Part shown: positions 5,511 through 11,601 of the stretch, one piece after another
Numbering within the stretch: the stretch's first letter is position 1
Layout: every line of letters begins with the position of its first letter
Notes under the pieces: generated by a model
What the model was told of the DNA's origin: nothing
Seen by the model: the letters and a program-made list of their open reading frames with translations, nothing else
Databases searched by the model: none
Position numbers and translations under genes: made by a program
Virus record (IMG/VR): IMGVR_UViG_3300034355_001151
Coordinates: 1-20,886 of that record
DNA length: 20,886 nt
Source: a virus
Direction: 5' to 3' (one strand)

Positions 5511-5804
5511 TTACCTTCGCATATCATAGATGTGCAAGGCTTTGGCGAAAAATTGCGGCTTCTCACCTTCGGCAGCGCGATTGCCGTTTTCGAAAACAGC
5601 AACCAGAAAGGATGATGCCAAGCGCATTGCTGCTGCTGGGTGAACAACCGCAACGCCGTCGAATGCGCCATGATTCGTCACGAAATCAGGGCAGACGCTA
5701 AAAGCATCTGCGTCCCCGACGTGGATGAGTTCGATGCCTTGTTCGGTGGCAAGAGCCAGTTGATCAGCGGTGGGGACGTGGCGGCTAATGAATGCGAATT
5801 TCAT
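5511..5804 (-). CDS. Hypothetical protein, 97 aa, in a GC-richer patch
   Basis: Unrecognised compact alpha/beta protein. A first strand MKFAFISRH is followed by a helix (TADQLALATEQG) and a second strand ELIHVGDADAF, a pattern resembling the opening of a Rossmann-like fold. The sequence goes on with AFDGVAVVHPAAAMRLASSF. No catalytic motif can be assigned. G+C is about 52-57% in two 60-base lines, against about 32% in a nearby line, so codon use differs from the neighbours. The ATG at 5804 is 3 nt after the upstream gene's stop. Confidence 0.75.
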   Translation of the reverse strand: MKFAFISRHVPTADQLALATEQGIELIHVGDADAFSVCPDFVTNHGAFDGVAVVHPAAAMRLASSFLVAVFENGNRAAEGEKPQFFAKALHIYDMRR

Positions 5805-5807
5805 GAC

Positions 5808-6176
5808 TTATACTCCAAAAAATTTACGAACGTTGTCATTGGCGCAAGTAGCAGCGGCAGCTACCAGTTCTTCCCATTGTGGGAGTTTCTTGAGTTGGTA
5901 AACAGCATATCCGCGATAGCTGGGAGTGAATTGGCCAGATTGCCAATATAGTTCGCCGTTGATGGCGACATCAACCCGGTAGCCAGTGCCCGACAGGCAC
6001 TTCAGCATATCACGAATATGCAGGGGCATTTCGTGTTCGTGTTTAGGCTGTGGGGCCATAACGGGTTTGCCCATCATGGTTTGACGAACGGCGGGATCAA
6101 CCCAATGATCCCGATTGACCTTACCAGACAAGTGATCAGTCCAGCACTGGTTATTGTTTTCTCTAATATCGGCCAT
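5808..6176 (-). CDS. Hypothetical protein, 122 aa, in a GC-richer patch
   Basis: Unrecognised. The N-terminus is polar with Trp and His (NNNQCWTDHLSGKVNRDHWV), followed by an MMGKPVMAPQPKHEHEMP linker, a helix (HIRDMLKCLSGTGY), a strand pair (RVDVAINGELYWQSGQF) and a C-terminal helix (PQWEELVAAAATCANDN). ATG at 6176 with GGAGAC about 7 nt upstream. First gene below promoter copy 3. With the 5804 gene it forms a block richer in G+C than its surroundings, suggesting joint and recent acquisition. Confidence 0.75.
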   Translation of the reverse strand: MADIRENNNQCWTDHLSGKVNRDHWVDPAVRQTMMGKPVMAPQPKHEHEMPLHIRDMLKCLSGTGYRVDVAINGELYWQSGQFTPSYRGYAVYQLKKLPQWEELVAAAATCANDNVRKFFGV

Positions 6177-6211
6177 GTTTGTCTCCCTATCTCCGTTTGA
6201 ATTTAGAAACT

Positions 6212-6239
6212 ATTTTACTACAATCTACAGAAAAGTCAA
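6212..6239 (-). promoter_or_regulatory. Repeated early-type promoter cassette, copy 3
   Basis: Minus strand: -35 TTGACT (6234-6239), 16-nt spacer identical to that of the 6728-6755 copy, -10 TAAAAT (6212-6217). The leader after the -10 diverges (AGTTTCTAAATTC) from the other copies. Serves the six-gene unit 6176 to 4546. Confidence 0.8.
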
Positions 6240-6264
6240 GAGGAACGAACAAGCAACATTATAT

Positions 6265-6441
6265 TCACTTCTTATATAGACTCTTCAAACATTCATTATC
6301 GGACAAATGACATTCATACCCTTTTTCTTCCATCAACTCCCGATAATCACAAGCATCAAAAAATTTAGTAAACTTCTTCCGTTCTACTAATACCGGATCA
6401 GTATCCGCTGATAGCTCCCAAGTATATACTTCATAGGTCAT
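6265..6441 (-). CDS. Hypothetical protein, 58 aa
   Basis: Unrecognised small protein starting MTYEVYTWELSADTDPVLVE, with a central helix (FFDACDYRELMEEKG) and a Lys-rich end. Three in-frame ATG/GTG-type starts lie close together. I choose the ATG at 6441 because GGAG lies 7 nt before it, whereas the ATG at 6447 is only 2 nt from that site. The last codons of the upstream gene provide the site. Short 'strand, then F/A-helix' layout as in its neighbours. Confidence 0.65.
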   Translation of the reverse strand: MTYEVYTWELSADTDPVLVERKKFTKFFDACDYRELMEEKGYECHLSDNECLKSLYKK

Positions 6442-6443
6442 TT

Positions 6444-6695
6444 TCATTCTCCAAAAAACCATGCCTGATAGTAGGAAGTACGATCAGGAGACACACTGGT
6501 AATCTTCCAATTACATTCCTCACAGAATGCAACGGCTTCTTCCTTGGTCGAAAATGCGTGAAGGCTAAAATCATCAGTGTTATCTGCGACGATTGCCCAC
6601 AACAATTCTCCTATGTCCTTGTTATGATCTATATGGACTGAGAAGTCCGGTTTGCTAATGATTTTGATTGCTTCTATATAAGTTTCTTCTAACAT
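6444..6695 (-). CDS. Hypothetical protein, 83 aa
   Basis: Unrecognised. Starts MLEETYIEAIKIISKPDFSV, then an acidic middle (DIGELLWAIVADNTDDFSL) and a segment HAFSTKEEAVAFCEECNW of the type 'aFsTkEEAvaFce', common in small phage proteins with an alpha/beta hairpin. A GTG 12 nt upstream is in frame, but it overlaps the GGAG ribosome-binding site, so the ATG at 6695 is preferred (6-nt spacing). First gene of its unit, below promoter copy 4. Confidence 0.7.
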   Translation of the reverse strand: MLEETYIEAIKIISKPDFSVHIDHNKDIGELLWAIVADNTDDFSLHAFSTKEEAVAFCEECNWKITSVSPDRTSYYQAWFFGE

Positions 6696-6727
6696 TTCAG
6701 TCTCCACGTTTTTCTAACCACAAGACT

Positions 6728-6755
6728 ATTTTACTACAATCTACAGAAAAGTCAA
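6728..6755 (-). promoter_or_regulatory. Repeated early-type promoter cassette, copy 4
   Basis: Minus strand: -35 TTGACT (6750-6755), 16-nt spacer, -10 TAAAAT (6728-6733), then the shared leader GTCTTGTGGTTAGAAAAACG and GGAGAC ribosome-binding site. It drives the 6695 gene. The -35 touches the stop codon of the 51-aa gene upstream. Confidence 0.85.
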
Positions 6756-6756
6756 G

Positions 6757-6912
6757 TCAAAAAGAACTAACAAACTGACCAATATGGACTTCGTATTCCC
6801 TCGATTTCGGTATTTTGTTAAAATATTTTTGCGCTTCCTCAAGCGTCGAAAAATACTCTAACACCTGTTCAATTTCTTGACCTCGCCAAAGTTTATATAC
6901 ACAATATTCCAT
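6757..6912 (-). CDS. Small hypothetical protein, 51 aa
   Basis: Encodes MEYCVYKLWRGQEIEQVLEY followed by a short helix (FSTLEEAQKYFNKI) and EYEVHIGQFVSSF, stop TGA at 6757-6759. It has its own promoter copy (6945-6972) and GGAG 7 nt before the ATG at 6912, within the same leader sequence as the 6695 gene. The 'Y-strand, F-S-T-x-E-E-A helix' pattern matches other small proteins here. Function unknown; being a gene is well supported by the signals. Confidence 0.75.
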   Translation of the reverse strand: MEYCVYKLWRGQEIEQVLEYFSTLEEAQKYFNKIPKSREYEVHIGQFVSSF

Positions 6913-6944
6913 CTTTGTCTCCACGTTTTTCTAACCACAAGACT

Positions 6945-6972
6945 ATTTTACTACACCTTTCAGAAAAGTCAA
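6945..6972 (-). promoter_or_regulatory. Repeated early-type promoter cassette, copy 5
   Basis: Minus strand: -35 TTGACT (6967-6972), 16-nt spacer, -10 TAAAAT (6945-6950), then GTCTTGTGGTTAGAAAAACG, identical to copy 4 through the ribosome-binding site. It serves the single 51-aa gene. Confidence 0.85.
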
Positions 6973-6975
6973 GCG

Positions 6976-7269
6976 TTAATTATCAAAATCTACGCTATCA
7001 AAACACTGTCTGATTTCAATAGAAGCATCACAAACACCAGAAACATATCCTTTCCAATAATAATCTTTCATCATTTCCTCGTCTTCCAAAACACCATCAC
7101 ATCTGCCCCTCACTGCTTGATAACATTCTTGAATAATCAATTCAGCAAACTTTTCCACTTGCGGATAATAAGTAGAATCTACTATTCCGTCACCAAACTC
7201 ACCGGCGTGTTCATTGAGTATAATATCCAGTCCAGATTGCCTGGTAAATTCAGCAATTTTTTCGTTCAT
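6976..7269 (-). CDS. Conserved-type phage hypothetical protein, 97 aa
   Basis: Starts MNEKIAEFTRQSGLDI and includes VEKFAELIIQECYQAVRGRC, a pattern (FAELI-x-x-E-C) I know from many small phage proteins of unknown function. A second helix carries GVLEDEEMMKDYYWKGYVSG. No catalytic residues can be named. The ATG at 7269 is preceded by a GGAGAA ribosome-binding site. It is the last gene of the 8229-to-6976 unit. Confidence 0.75.
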   Translation of the reverse strand: MNEKIAEFTRQSGLDIILNEHAGEFGDGIVDSTYYPQVEKFAELIIQECYQAVRGRCDGVLEDEEMMKDYYWKGYVSGVCDASIEIRQCFDSVDFDN

Positions 7270-7309
7270 CGTTCATTCTCCGTGTAGTTTCGCAATTCTT
7301 CCGAAATGT

Positions 7310-7591
7310 TCATGCGTTAGTTGTGCGATATTCCAGATCAAAGTCTGCATCAACGATCTTTTGACCGTATTTTGCTAATTCCCAAAACAAATTAGAATCA
7401 ATTTCGTCCTGGAACGGCCTTGATCCAATGAACTTTAGATCATACCCTTCTTTGCTCTTTTCCCATCTGGCTAACGTATAGCAATATTCATGTTCGCTGT
7501 TGCTGGAAGGATTCCAAGCAATAATCTCAGGGAACCTGTCTGGTAATTGTTCGGTTCCCCAACGAAATTCTAAATTTTTGATTCTTTTCAT
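7310..7591 (-). CDS. Hypothetical protein, 93 aa
   Basis: Unrecognised. MKRIKNLEFRWGTEQLPDRF, then SSNSEHEYCYTLARWEKSKE, ending DADFDLEYRTTNA. Aromatic and charged, probably mixed alpha/beta. The ATG at 7591 overlaps the preceding stop in ATGA, so it is preferred over an upstream alternative reading inside that gene. Translationally coupled to the 8229 gene. Confidence 0.75.
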   Translation of the reverse strand: MKRIKNLEFRWGTEQLPDRFPEIIAWNPSSNSEHEYCYTLARWEKSKEGYDLKFIGSRPFQDEIDSNLFWELAKYGQKIVDADFDLEYRTTNA

Positions 7592-8229
7592 TCGCCATTC
7601 ACTCCTATTAGTTTCTCCCAGTTGTCCCATTCAGTAACTTGAAACGATAATCTCAGATAGAGCTTGGGACTATCTGGATATTTAGAACCATCAACATAAA
7701 ATCCACCAGTAGCAATATAATAATTTGCTACCTGGTTTGGGTCATTGTCTGCTTTTTTGTTTACGGCATCTACAACGTCGTTAAGTAATTCTCTTGCTCG
7801 GTCGCGAAGTTGATCAATACTAGGAATACCGATACCATACCAATTCCAATTAAGAAACGTCATCACTTCGTTTGCCCTATGAAACTCAAAGTTTTCAAGA
7901 ATGTAGTCAATATCGGATTTAACTTCGTCTTCTATCTCTGACTTTATTCTGTAGTGTGTGTTCTCATACCACGTTGGATAATTAGTGGTTAAGTCTCGCC
8001 AAACGTCGTTGCCATCCATAAATTGCACAGTTTCGCCGCGTTCATAAGCGTCAATAATGTCTTGATGCTTATGTTTTACACGATACTCACAATCTTCGAC
8101 CCAATTTGGATGTGGCGCATCCACCCAAGGAGTCTCCTTCAACCAAGGAATCTCCTTCAACTCAGTTTTCATTTGAATCTTAGCACCGTCTGCCCAGGCT
8201 TTAATTAAATCACAGTGTTTATGCTTCAT
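7588..8229 (-). CDS. Phage protein with two N-terminal copies of a Trp/Tyr motif domain, 213 aa
   Basis: Residues 1-100 hold a duplicated module of about 45 residues: [HK]HxDxIxAxxxGxxxQ ... W ... P-x-W-x-[ED]-x-x-[EH]-Y-R-[VI]-K. The copies run from HKHCDLIKAWADGAKIQ to CEYRVK and from HKHQDIIDAYERGETVQ to THYRIK. Modules of this kind recur in phage proteins of unknown function. The C-terminal 110 residues (DYILENFEFHRANEVMTF onward) are unrelated and mixed alpha/beta, ending in beta-rich KLYLRLSFQVTEWDNWEKL. ATG at 8229 with GGAG 6 nt upstream; an in-frame TTG four codons earlier overlaps that site. First gene of the unit below the promoter at 8264-8292. Confidence 0.75.
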   Translation of the reverse strand: MKHKHCDLIKAWADGAKIQMKTELKEIPWLKETPWVDAPHPNWVEDCEYRVKHKHQDIIDAYERGETVQFMDGNDVWRDLTTNYPTWYENTHYRIKSEIEDEVKSDIDYILENFEFHRANEVMTFLNWNWYGIGIPSIDQLRDRARELLNDVVDAVNKKADNDPNQVANYYIATGGFYVDGSKYPDSPKLYLRLSFQVTEWDNWEKLIGVNGE

Positions 8230-8263
8230 AGTTTTCTCCAATCTGATTTATTGAACAAATGCC

Positions 8264-8292
8264 ATTGTATCTGACCTTTTATTATTTGTCAA
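8264..8292 (-). promoter_or_regulatory. Consensus-like sigma70 promoter
   Basis: Minus strand: -35 TTGACA (8287-8292), 17-nt spacer, -10 TACAAT (8264-8269), 35 nt before the ATG at 8229 and just downstream of the terminator at 8305-8331. Not a copy of the repeated cassette. It starts the 8229-to-6976 unit. Confidence 0.85.
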
Positions 8293-8304
8293 GCGATGGA
8301 TATG

Positions 8305-8331
8305 AAAAGGGCGATAAATTATCGCCCTTTT
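8305..8331 (-). terminator. Intrinsic terminator, copy 1 (after HNH gene)
   Basis: Stem AAAAGGGCGAT / ATCGCCCTTTT with a 5-nt AT loop, symmetric so it can act on both strands. It lies 3 nt after the HNH gene stop. It forms part of a 48-bp sequence (8305-8352) repeated exactly at 9250-9297. Confidence 0.85.
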
Positions 8332-8352
8332 TCGTTATTCAGAAGTGATTAT
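8305..8352. repeat. 48-bp direct repeat, copy 1, flanking the HNH cassette
   Basis: Exact match to 9250-9297 (945-bp offset). It contains the terminator plus 18 nt that encode the last residues of the HNH protein (IITSE, stop), whereas at copy 2 the same bases contain the glycosyltransferase stop codon in another frame. Hallmark of a terminator duplicated on insertion. Confidence 0.9.
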
Positions 8353-9159
8353 CCAATCCTTGAATGATTCAATTTTTCCTCTCAACAAGGAACCAATCCG
8401 ATATTGTTGCCATTTAGCCGCCTTTATGTTGTCAACGAATTGATCTCTGGTTCCAACAAAAACTTCTTCAGTTACAGTGTTTTTCAGAGTAAAAACTGTT
8501 AAATCTATACAATATCCAAAATGATTTTTTCTCATTCCACCCGATTGTCCAATTTTCCCACACACCGGACACGTTACTATTTGCTTGCTTGGGTTTAGGT
8601 CTCCCATTTTTGATATGCTGCATTTTTTTCTATTTTCATCAGATCGCTTGGCTCCCTTCCAATAAATTCTTGCTCTCTCTTTTGCATACTCGGAACACTT
8701 TTTCCCATACATCGGATTATTTTCTCCTGTATGCTTTTCTTTCATGTATTCAGAATGCAAATTGGCAGCTCTTACACGCAATTCAGCAACTTCTCTTAAC
8801 ATTTCCGGAGACAAATCTTCTTCATATATTCGTTGATGTCTATGATCTTGTTTGTTGAGCATTCTCACCAAAGCCGCAGAAAGTTTTCGTTCGGATTGAG
8901 TTTTTTTGCAGAATTTTACTAGCAATACGTGAGCTATTAAATGCTCATAGGCAGTTAGCCACACTTTGTTCGCCAAAGAATTATCACCGCCTATACACGT
9001 TGGTATAATATGATGATGTTCACAATATCCTAGAGCTTGTTTGGCCGTTTTTCTCGGAGAATCTTGCGATACTCTAATGATTGCATTTGATATGAGAGTG
9101 AAGTACTCATTGTAAGCCTCGTTTTTAACGAAGTCATTATGTTCGTGATAAATATTCAT
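8335..9159 (-). CDS. HNH homing endonuclease with NUMOD3 motifs, 274 aa
   Basis: HNH core at residues 46-82: CEHHHIIPTCIGGDNSLAN, with further His at 73 and 77, giving the H-H...N...H metal-binding nuclease signature. NUMOD3-type DNA-binding motifs follow (GENNPMYGKK about 145-154, GDLNPSK about 186-192). A likely zinc site is C197-x2-C200 with H213 and C217. The C-terminal region (FVGTRDQFVDNIKAA ... LLRGKIESFKDWI) fits a NUMOD1/IENR1-like helix-turn-helix. Such proteins cut DNA site-specifically and spread their own gene. It is free-standing here rather than in an intron, and lies between two copies of the glycosyltransferase terminator. ATG at 9159 with AAGGAG 8 nt upstream, inside a small hairpin. 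Confidence 0.93.
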   Translation of the reverse strand: MNIYHEHNDFVKNEAYNEYFTLISNAIIRVSQDSPRKTAKQALGYCEHHHIIPTCIGGDNSLANKVWLTAYEHLIAHVLLVKFCKKTQSERKLSAALVRMLNKQDHRHQRIYEEDLSPEMLREVAELRVRAANLHSEYMKEKHTGENNPMYGKKCSEYAKERARIYWKGAKRSDENRKKCSISKMGDLNPSKQIVTCPVCGKIGQSGGMRKNHFGYCIDLTVFTLKNTVTEEVFVGTRDQFVDNIKAAKWQQYRIGSLLRGKIESFKDWIITSE

Positions 9160-9166
9160 GCTGATT

Positions 9167-9188
9167 GCTCCTTAATAGCGATTAGAGC
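9167..9188 (-). promoter_or_regulatory. Small hairpin covering the HNH ribosome-binding site
   Basis: On the minus strand, GCTCTAAT can pair with ATTA-AG-GAGC (8 base pairs, 2-nt bulge, 4-nt loop). The second arm contains the AAGGAG ribosome-binding site of the HNH gene, so translation could be dampened. The stem is short and its effect uncertain. Confidence 0.4.
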
Positions 9189-9221
9189 CAGTGGGTGTAC
9201 CATCACCGCGACTGACATTAT

Positions 9222-9229
9222 TATTTATC
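9222..9229 (-). promoter_or_regulatory. Possible late promoter (GATAAATA) for HNH gene
   Basis: GATAAATA on the minus strand, one mismatch from the T4 late motif TATAAATA, 63 nt before the HNH ATG in a 90-nt gap lacking a sigma70 promoter. The terminator copy at 9250-9276 isolates the gene from upstream transcription, so a promoter in this gap is expected. Confidence 0.4.
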
Positions 9230-9249
9230 AATGTAATAAATTGATGTGA

Positions 9250-9276
9250 AAAAGGGCGATAAATTATCGCCCTTTT
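9250..9276 (-). terminator. Intrinsic terminator, copy 2 (after glycosyltransferase)
   Basis: Same AAAAGGGCGAT / ATCGCCCTTTT stem as at 8305-8331, with its T-rich tract, 17 nt after the glycosyltransferase stop. It is probably the original terminator from which the HNH-linked copy derives. Confidence 0.85.
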
Positions 9277-9297
9277 TCGTTATTCAGAAGTGATTAT
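9250..9297. repeat. 48-bp direct repeat, copy 2, flanking the HNH cassette
   Basis: Exact match to 8305-8352. It includes the stop codon of the glycosyltransferase gene (TAA at 9294-9296 read on the minus strand) and the terminator. Confidence 0.9.
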
Positions 9298-10196
9298 GCT
9301 TCTTTCTTCTTTTTGGCTGCTGCCTTCTTTTTTGGCTTGGACTCAACCGAAGGAGGAGGTGCTGCTCGCTCTTCGCTAATGGAGGTAGGTGCTTGTGGCG
9401 TATGTGTCGGCACCTGAGTGGCCTCGTTTGCTGTCTGTTCATTTGCATAAATCAGATGCAAATCTTTATATACTTGATGTTGCGCTTGATAGTCAAATAC
9501 ATAGGTACCGGAGTGGCGAAGTAGAACTCTCTTATCTACCCACACTTTACCACCAATATCTCTCCAATATTCTGAGAATGCCCAGTCCTCGGAGTAGAAC
9601 CTACCTTCGCGAACAGGGGTATCAAAATATGTCTTCATATATTGATTTAGTTCAGGTGGTAGACCAATGTCATTATTGAATGGTTTAACCATAGGGTGAC
9701 TGTTTAGCTTCTCAAATACATGACGCTTGATTAGCATAAATCCTGTTCCAGTTTTAGATACTTCTTGAAGCCCATCTGGGCCTTCTTCGGCCCCTTCAAA
9801 ACCATTTACACACCACTTTACCGGAATAGACTTCATTGGATATAGACCACCGATAATATCAACATCACGACATAACATAACCATAAGATGCCATGGTTCC
9901 CAGCCGATGTCACTATCTACGAACATCAAGTGTGTCGCGTCGCTATTAGCAAGAAATTTAGCACTTAGTGTATTTCTTGCACGAGTAATCAATGATTCAT
10001 TTGTCATTGTTTCAAGAGTCCAATCAATGCCCAATTGACGCGCTGCGTTGGCCCACTTGATATAGGACATGAAAGTTGATTCAGTTAGCATTCCACCGTA
10101 ACATGGCATCGCAAAAGCAACTTTCGTTCCCCTTAAATAATCAACATTTACTTGAATTTGACCTTGATTGTTTTGTTCTTGTGTTTGTTCTGTCAT
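9294..10196 (-). CDS. Family 2-like (GT-A) glycosyltransferase, 300 aa
   Basis: GT-A features: a first strand VAFAMPCYGG (residues 26-35), the segment ESLITRARNTLSAKFL, and the metal/nucleotide-sugar DxD motif in MFVDSDIGWEPWH (D94, D96). Then come DVDIIGGLYPMK, the acceptor-region KTGTGFMLIKR and the late EDWAFSEYWRDIGG that supplies the catalytic acid in such folds. It would transfer a sugar from a nucleotide donor, perhaps to phage DNA, a virion protein or a host surface glycan; the target cannot be told. The C-terminus is a low-complexity Pro/Thr linker and a Lys/Ala tail (KPKKKAAAKKKKEA). It lies downstream of a nucleotidyltransferase, a plausible functional pair. ATG with AAGAGG about 8 nt upstream. 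Confidence 0.85.
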   Translation of the reverse strand: MTEQTQEQNNQGQIQVNVDYLRGTKVAFAMPCYGGMLTESTFMSYIKWANAARQLGIDWTLETMTNESLITRARNTLSAKFLANSDATHLMFVDSDIGWEPWHLMVMLCRDVDIIGGLYPMKSIPVKWCVNGFEGAEEGPDGLQEVSKTGTGFMLIKRHVFEKLNSHPMVKPFNNDIGLPPELNQYMKTYFDTPVREGRFYSEDWAFSEYWRDIGGKVWVDKRVLLRHSGTYVFDYQAQHQVYKDLHLIYANEQTANEATQVPTHTPQAPTSISEERAAPPPSVESKPKKKAAAKKKKEA

Positions 10197-10228
10197 TTTT
10201 TTCCTCTTTAAAAATTGTTGTATAGAAC

Positions 10229-10241
10229 ACGCAACTTGCGT
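10229..10241. repeat. Short palindrome in the glycosyltransferase leader
   Basis: ACGCAA-C-TTGCGT, a perfect 6-bp inverted repeat in the 84-nt gap upstream of the glycosyltransferase. Could be an operator or weak hairpin. A loose -10-like TATACA follows at about 10219-10224, with no convincing -35. I see nothing else in the gap. Confidence 0.3.
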
Positions 10242-10280
10242 TAAATCTATTTACGCACAGATTGGTATACGTGTTAAATT

Positions 10281-11060
10281 TTACCGCTCAGAGCGGTAGT
10301 TTTTGTTTGATTTGGTTTTTGGCGCGATTGGAGATAGTTTTGCTTTGGATTCAGCCAGTAGAATGCTTTCAAGTGTATCACTTAATCGCTGTTTTTGGCT
10401 TTCAGATAGCTGATTTACTGCCTCTTTGTCTTTTGATATAGCAGCCATATCAGCCGCCTTTTTTGTTACTTCAAGTTTTTTATCAAATATTTCCTTAATA
10501 GCCGGATCATATTCGCCATATAGATCAACGATGATGTTTTCTTTTGAGTTATCATCACTGTCAATATACATTTTTCTTAATTCAGAGGCAGAAGTGACCT
10601 CTTTGTCAAGAATCTTAAATTCAATAGTGGGAATGGTGATGATATATCCATGCTCTGTCATGGGCAAACAATCATCTAAATCATCTGGTAGTTTCTGAAA
10701 ATAAGTAGAAGAACCATCTTTTTTCTTGCCAAATTTGAATCTTGGTTTTTCATTGCCCATATCCTTTTCGGACACTGCGAAGATCAAAATAGTATCTTCT
10801 GGGTTGGTGACATTGTCTGTTATTTCATTTGCGGAATATGGATTTTTTGTTTTTACGATATGACTACTTGGAATATCCAATGAGGTCATCATTTTTACTT
10901 TATCTGAGAATGAAAATGGCGAGGTAACAGGAGCTTGAACATCACTGGTTGCGATGTAAACACTGTCCTCGCCAAATTCATCTGCTAATAGATCGTATGA
11001 TGATTTGTGTCCCTTGTGAAAGGGATGAAATCTTCCACTTAAAATAACTAAAATGTCCAA
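10281..11060 (-). CDS. HxGH-type nucleotidyltransferase (cytidylyltransferase-like), 259 aa
   Basis: The N-terminal LSGRFHPFHKGHKSSYD holds the HxGH signature (H15-K-G-H18) of the nucleotidylyltransferase superfamily (NadM/NMNAT, TagD, CoaD-like), which joins a nucleotide to a phosphorylated substrate with release of pyrophosphate. SASELRK (157-163) stands where the family has its ISST-x-[IV]-R-type motif. The conserved fold ends near residue 190. Residues 195-259 form a Lys/Gln/Ser-rich helical extension (ITKKAADMAAISKDKEAV-like) found in phage versions. T4-like marine phages often carry such 'cytidylyltransferases'; substrate is unknown (NMN, choline-phosphate or glycerol-phosphate types are all possible). 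ATG at 11060, 3 nt after the previous gene. A hairpin (TACCGCTC/GAGCGGTA) overlaps the stop codon. Confidence 0.8.
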   Translation of the reverse strand: MDILVILSGRFHPFHKGHKSSYDLLADEFGEDSVYIATSDVQAPVTSPFSFSDKVKMMTSLDIPSSHIVKTKNPYSANEITDNVTNPEDTILIFAVSEKDMGNEKPRFKFGKKKDGSSTYFQKLPDDLDDCLPMTEHGYIITIPTIEFKILDKEVTSASELRKMYIDSDDNSKENIIVDLYGEYDPAIKEIFDKKLEVTKKAADMAAISKDKEAVNQLSESQKQRLSDTLESILLAESKAKLSPIAPKTKSNKNYRSER

Positions 11061-11063
11061 TGT

Positions 11064-11426
11064 TTAATACGTTATAGTGATTGAATCAATAATGCCTTCG
11101 GAGAAGCCTTCAATCTCTGCCTTCATCCAAACAAAATTTCCTCGAATTGAAAATGTAAATACGCCCGATTCTGGAATCTCCAATGCTCTGAACTCTTCTG
11201 TTTCAAACCACATCGCGCTTTGCCAAGATGTTTCAAGTGATGCTCTGAGCCGAATAATTCCCTTGAATTCTTGTACTCTGATTATTACTGTTTGTAGATC
11301 ACCAAGCCCCTGATAATAATTTGCTGCTTTTACAGCATTACCATCAAAGTCCATAGAGCTACCGTCATAGTTACCAGATGGTACTCCATGCACAGTTCTA
11401 TCTAAAAGAGAGTATGAGGTAATCAT
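11064..11426 (-). CDS. Beta-rich conserved-type phage protein, 120 aa
   Basis: Predicted mostly beta: LQTVIIRVQEFKGIIRLRAS, then SAMWFETEEFRAL, GVFTFSIRGNFVWMKAEIEG and IIDSITITY. The N-terminus reads SYSLLDRTVHGVPSGNYDGS, followed by SMDFDGNAVKAANYYQGLGD. The motif GNFVW-[ML]-[KR]-A-x-[IV]-x-G-F is one I associate with small beta-sandwich proteins of marine T4-like phages, possibly virion parts, but no function is established. ATG at 11426 overlaps the preceding stop in ATGA. Confidence 0.75.
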   Translation of the reverse strand: MITSYSLLDRTVHGVPSGNYDGSSMDFDGNAVKAANYYQGLGDLQTVIIRVQEFKGIIRLRASLETSWQSAMWFETEEFRALEIPESGVFTFSIRGNFVWMKAEIEGFSEGIIDSITITY

Positions 11427-11593
11427 TCTAATTCAGATTCTATGAGAACTTGGTCCTTGTCAGATAGCAATTCAGCTACGATTGCTTCAATCTGAGCAAC
11501 CAATTCTTCTGTGAGAATATCTGATTCAGATGAGTTATTAGCAATCATCTTGCTAACAGTGAGTTTAAGTGTGTTTGAGATTATTTGTGCCAT
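11423..11593 (-). CDS. Small helical protein, 56 aa
   Basis: MAQIISNTLKLTVSKMIANN followed by an acidic amphipathic helix (EELVAQIEAIVAELLSDKDQ). Unrecognised, possibly a small coiled-coil. The ATG at 11593 is chosen over a TTG eight codons upstream, which would overlap the preceding gene. The ribosome-binding site is weak for both. ATGA overlap with the next gene. Confidence 0.65.
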   Translation of the reverse strand: MAQIISNTLKLTVSKMIANNSSESDILTEELVAQIEAIVAELLSDKDQVLIESELE

Positions 11594-11601
11594 GTCACTA
11601 T

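Noticed and set aside
5486-5951. Open frames overlapping the GC-rich genes (5486-5671 minus, 5640-5951 plus)
   Set aside because: They result from the higher GC content and fewer stops. The 5804 and 6176 genes fit start spacing, ribosome-binding sites and operon order better.
10281-10300. Hairpin TACCGCTC/GAGCGGTA as terminator of the nucleotidyltransferase
   Set aside because: The T-rich tract is on the plus-strand side (inside the gene), while on the coding strand it is followed by AAAATTTAAC. There is no plus-strand gene to stop, so its role is unclear and I do not list it as a terminator.
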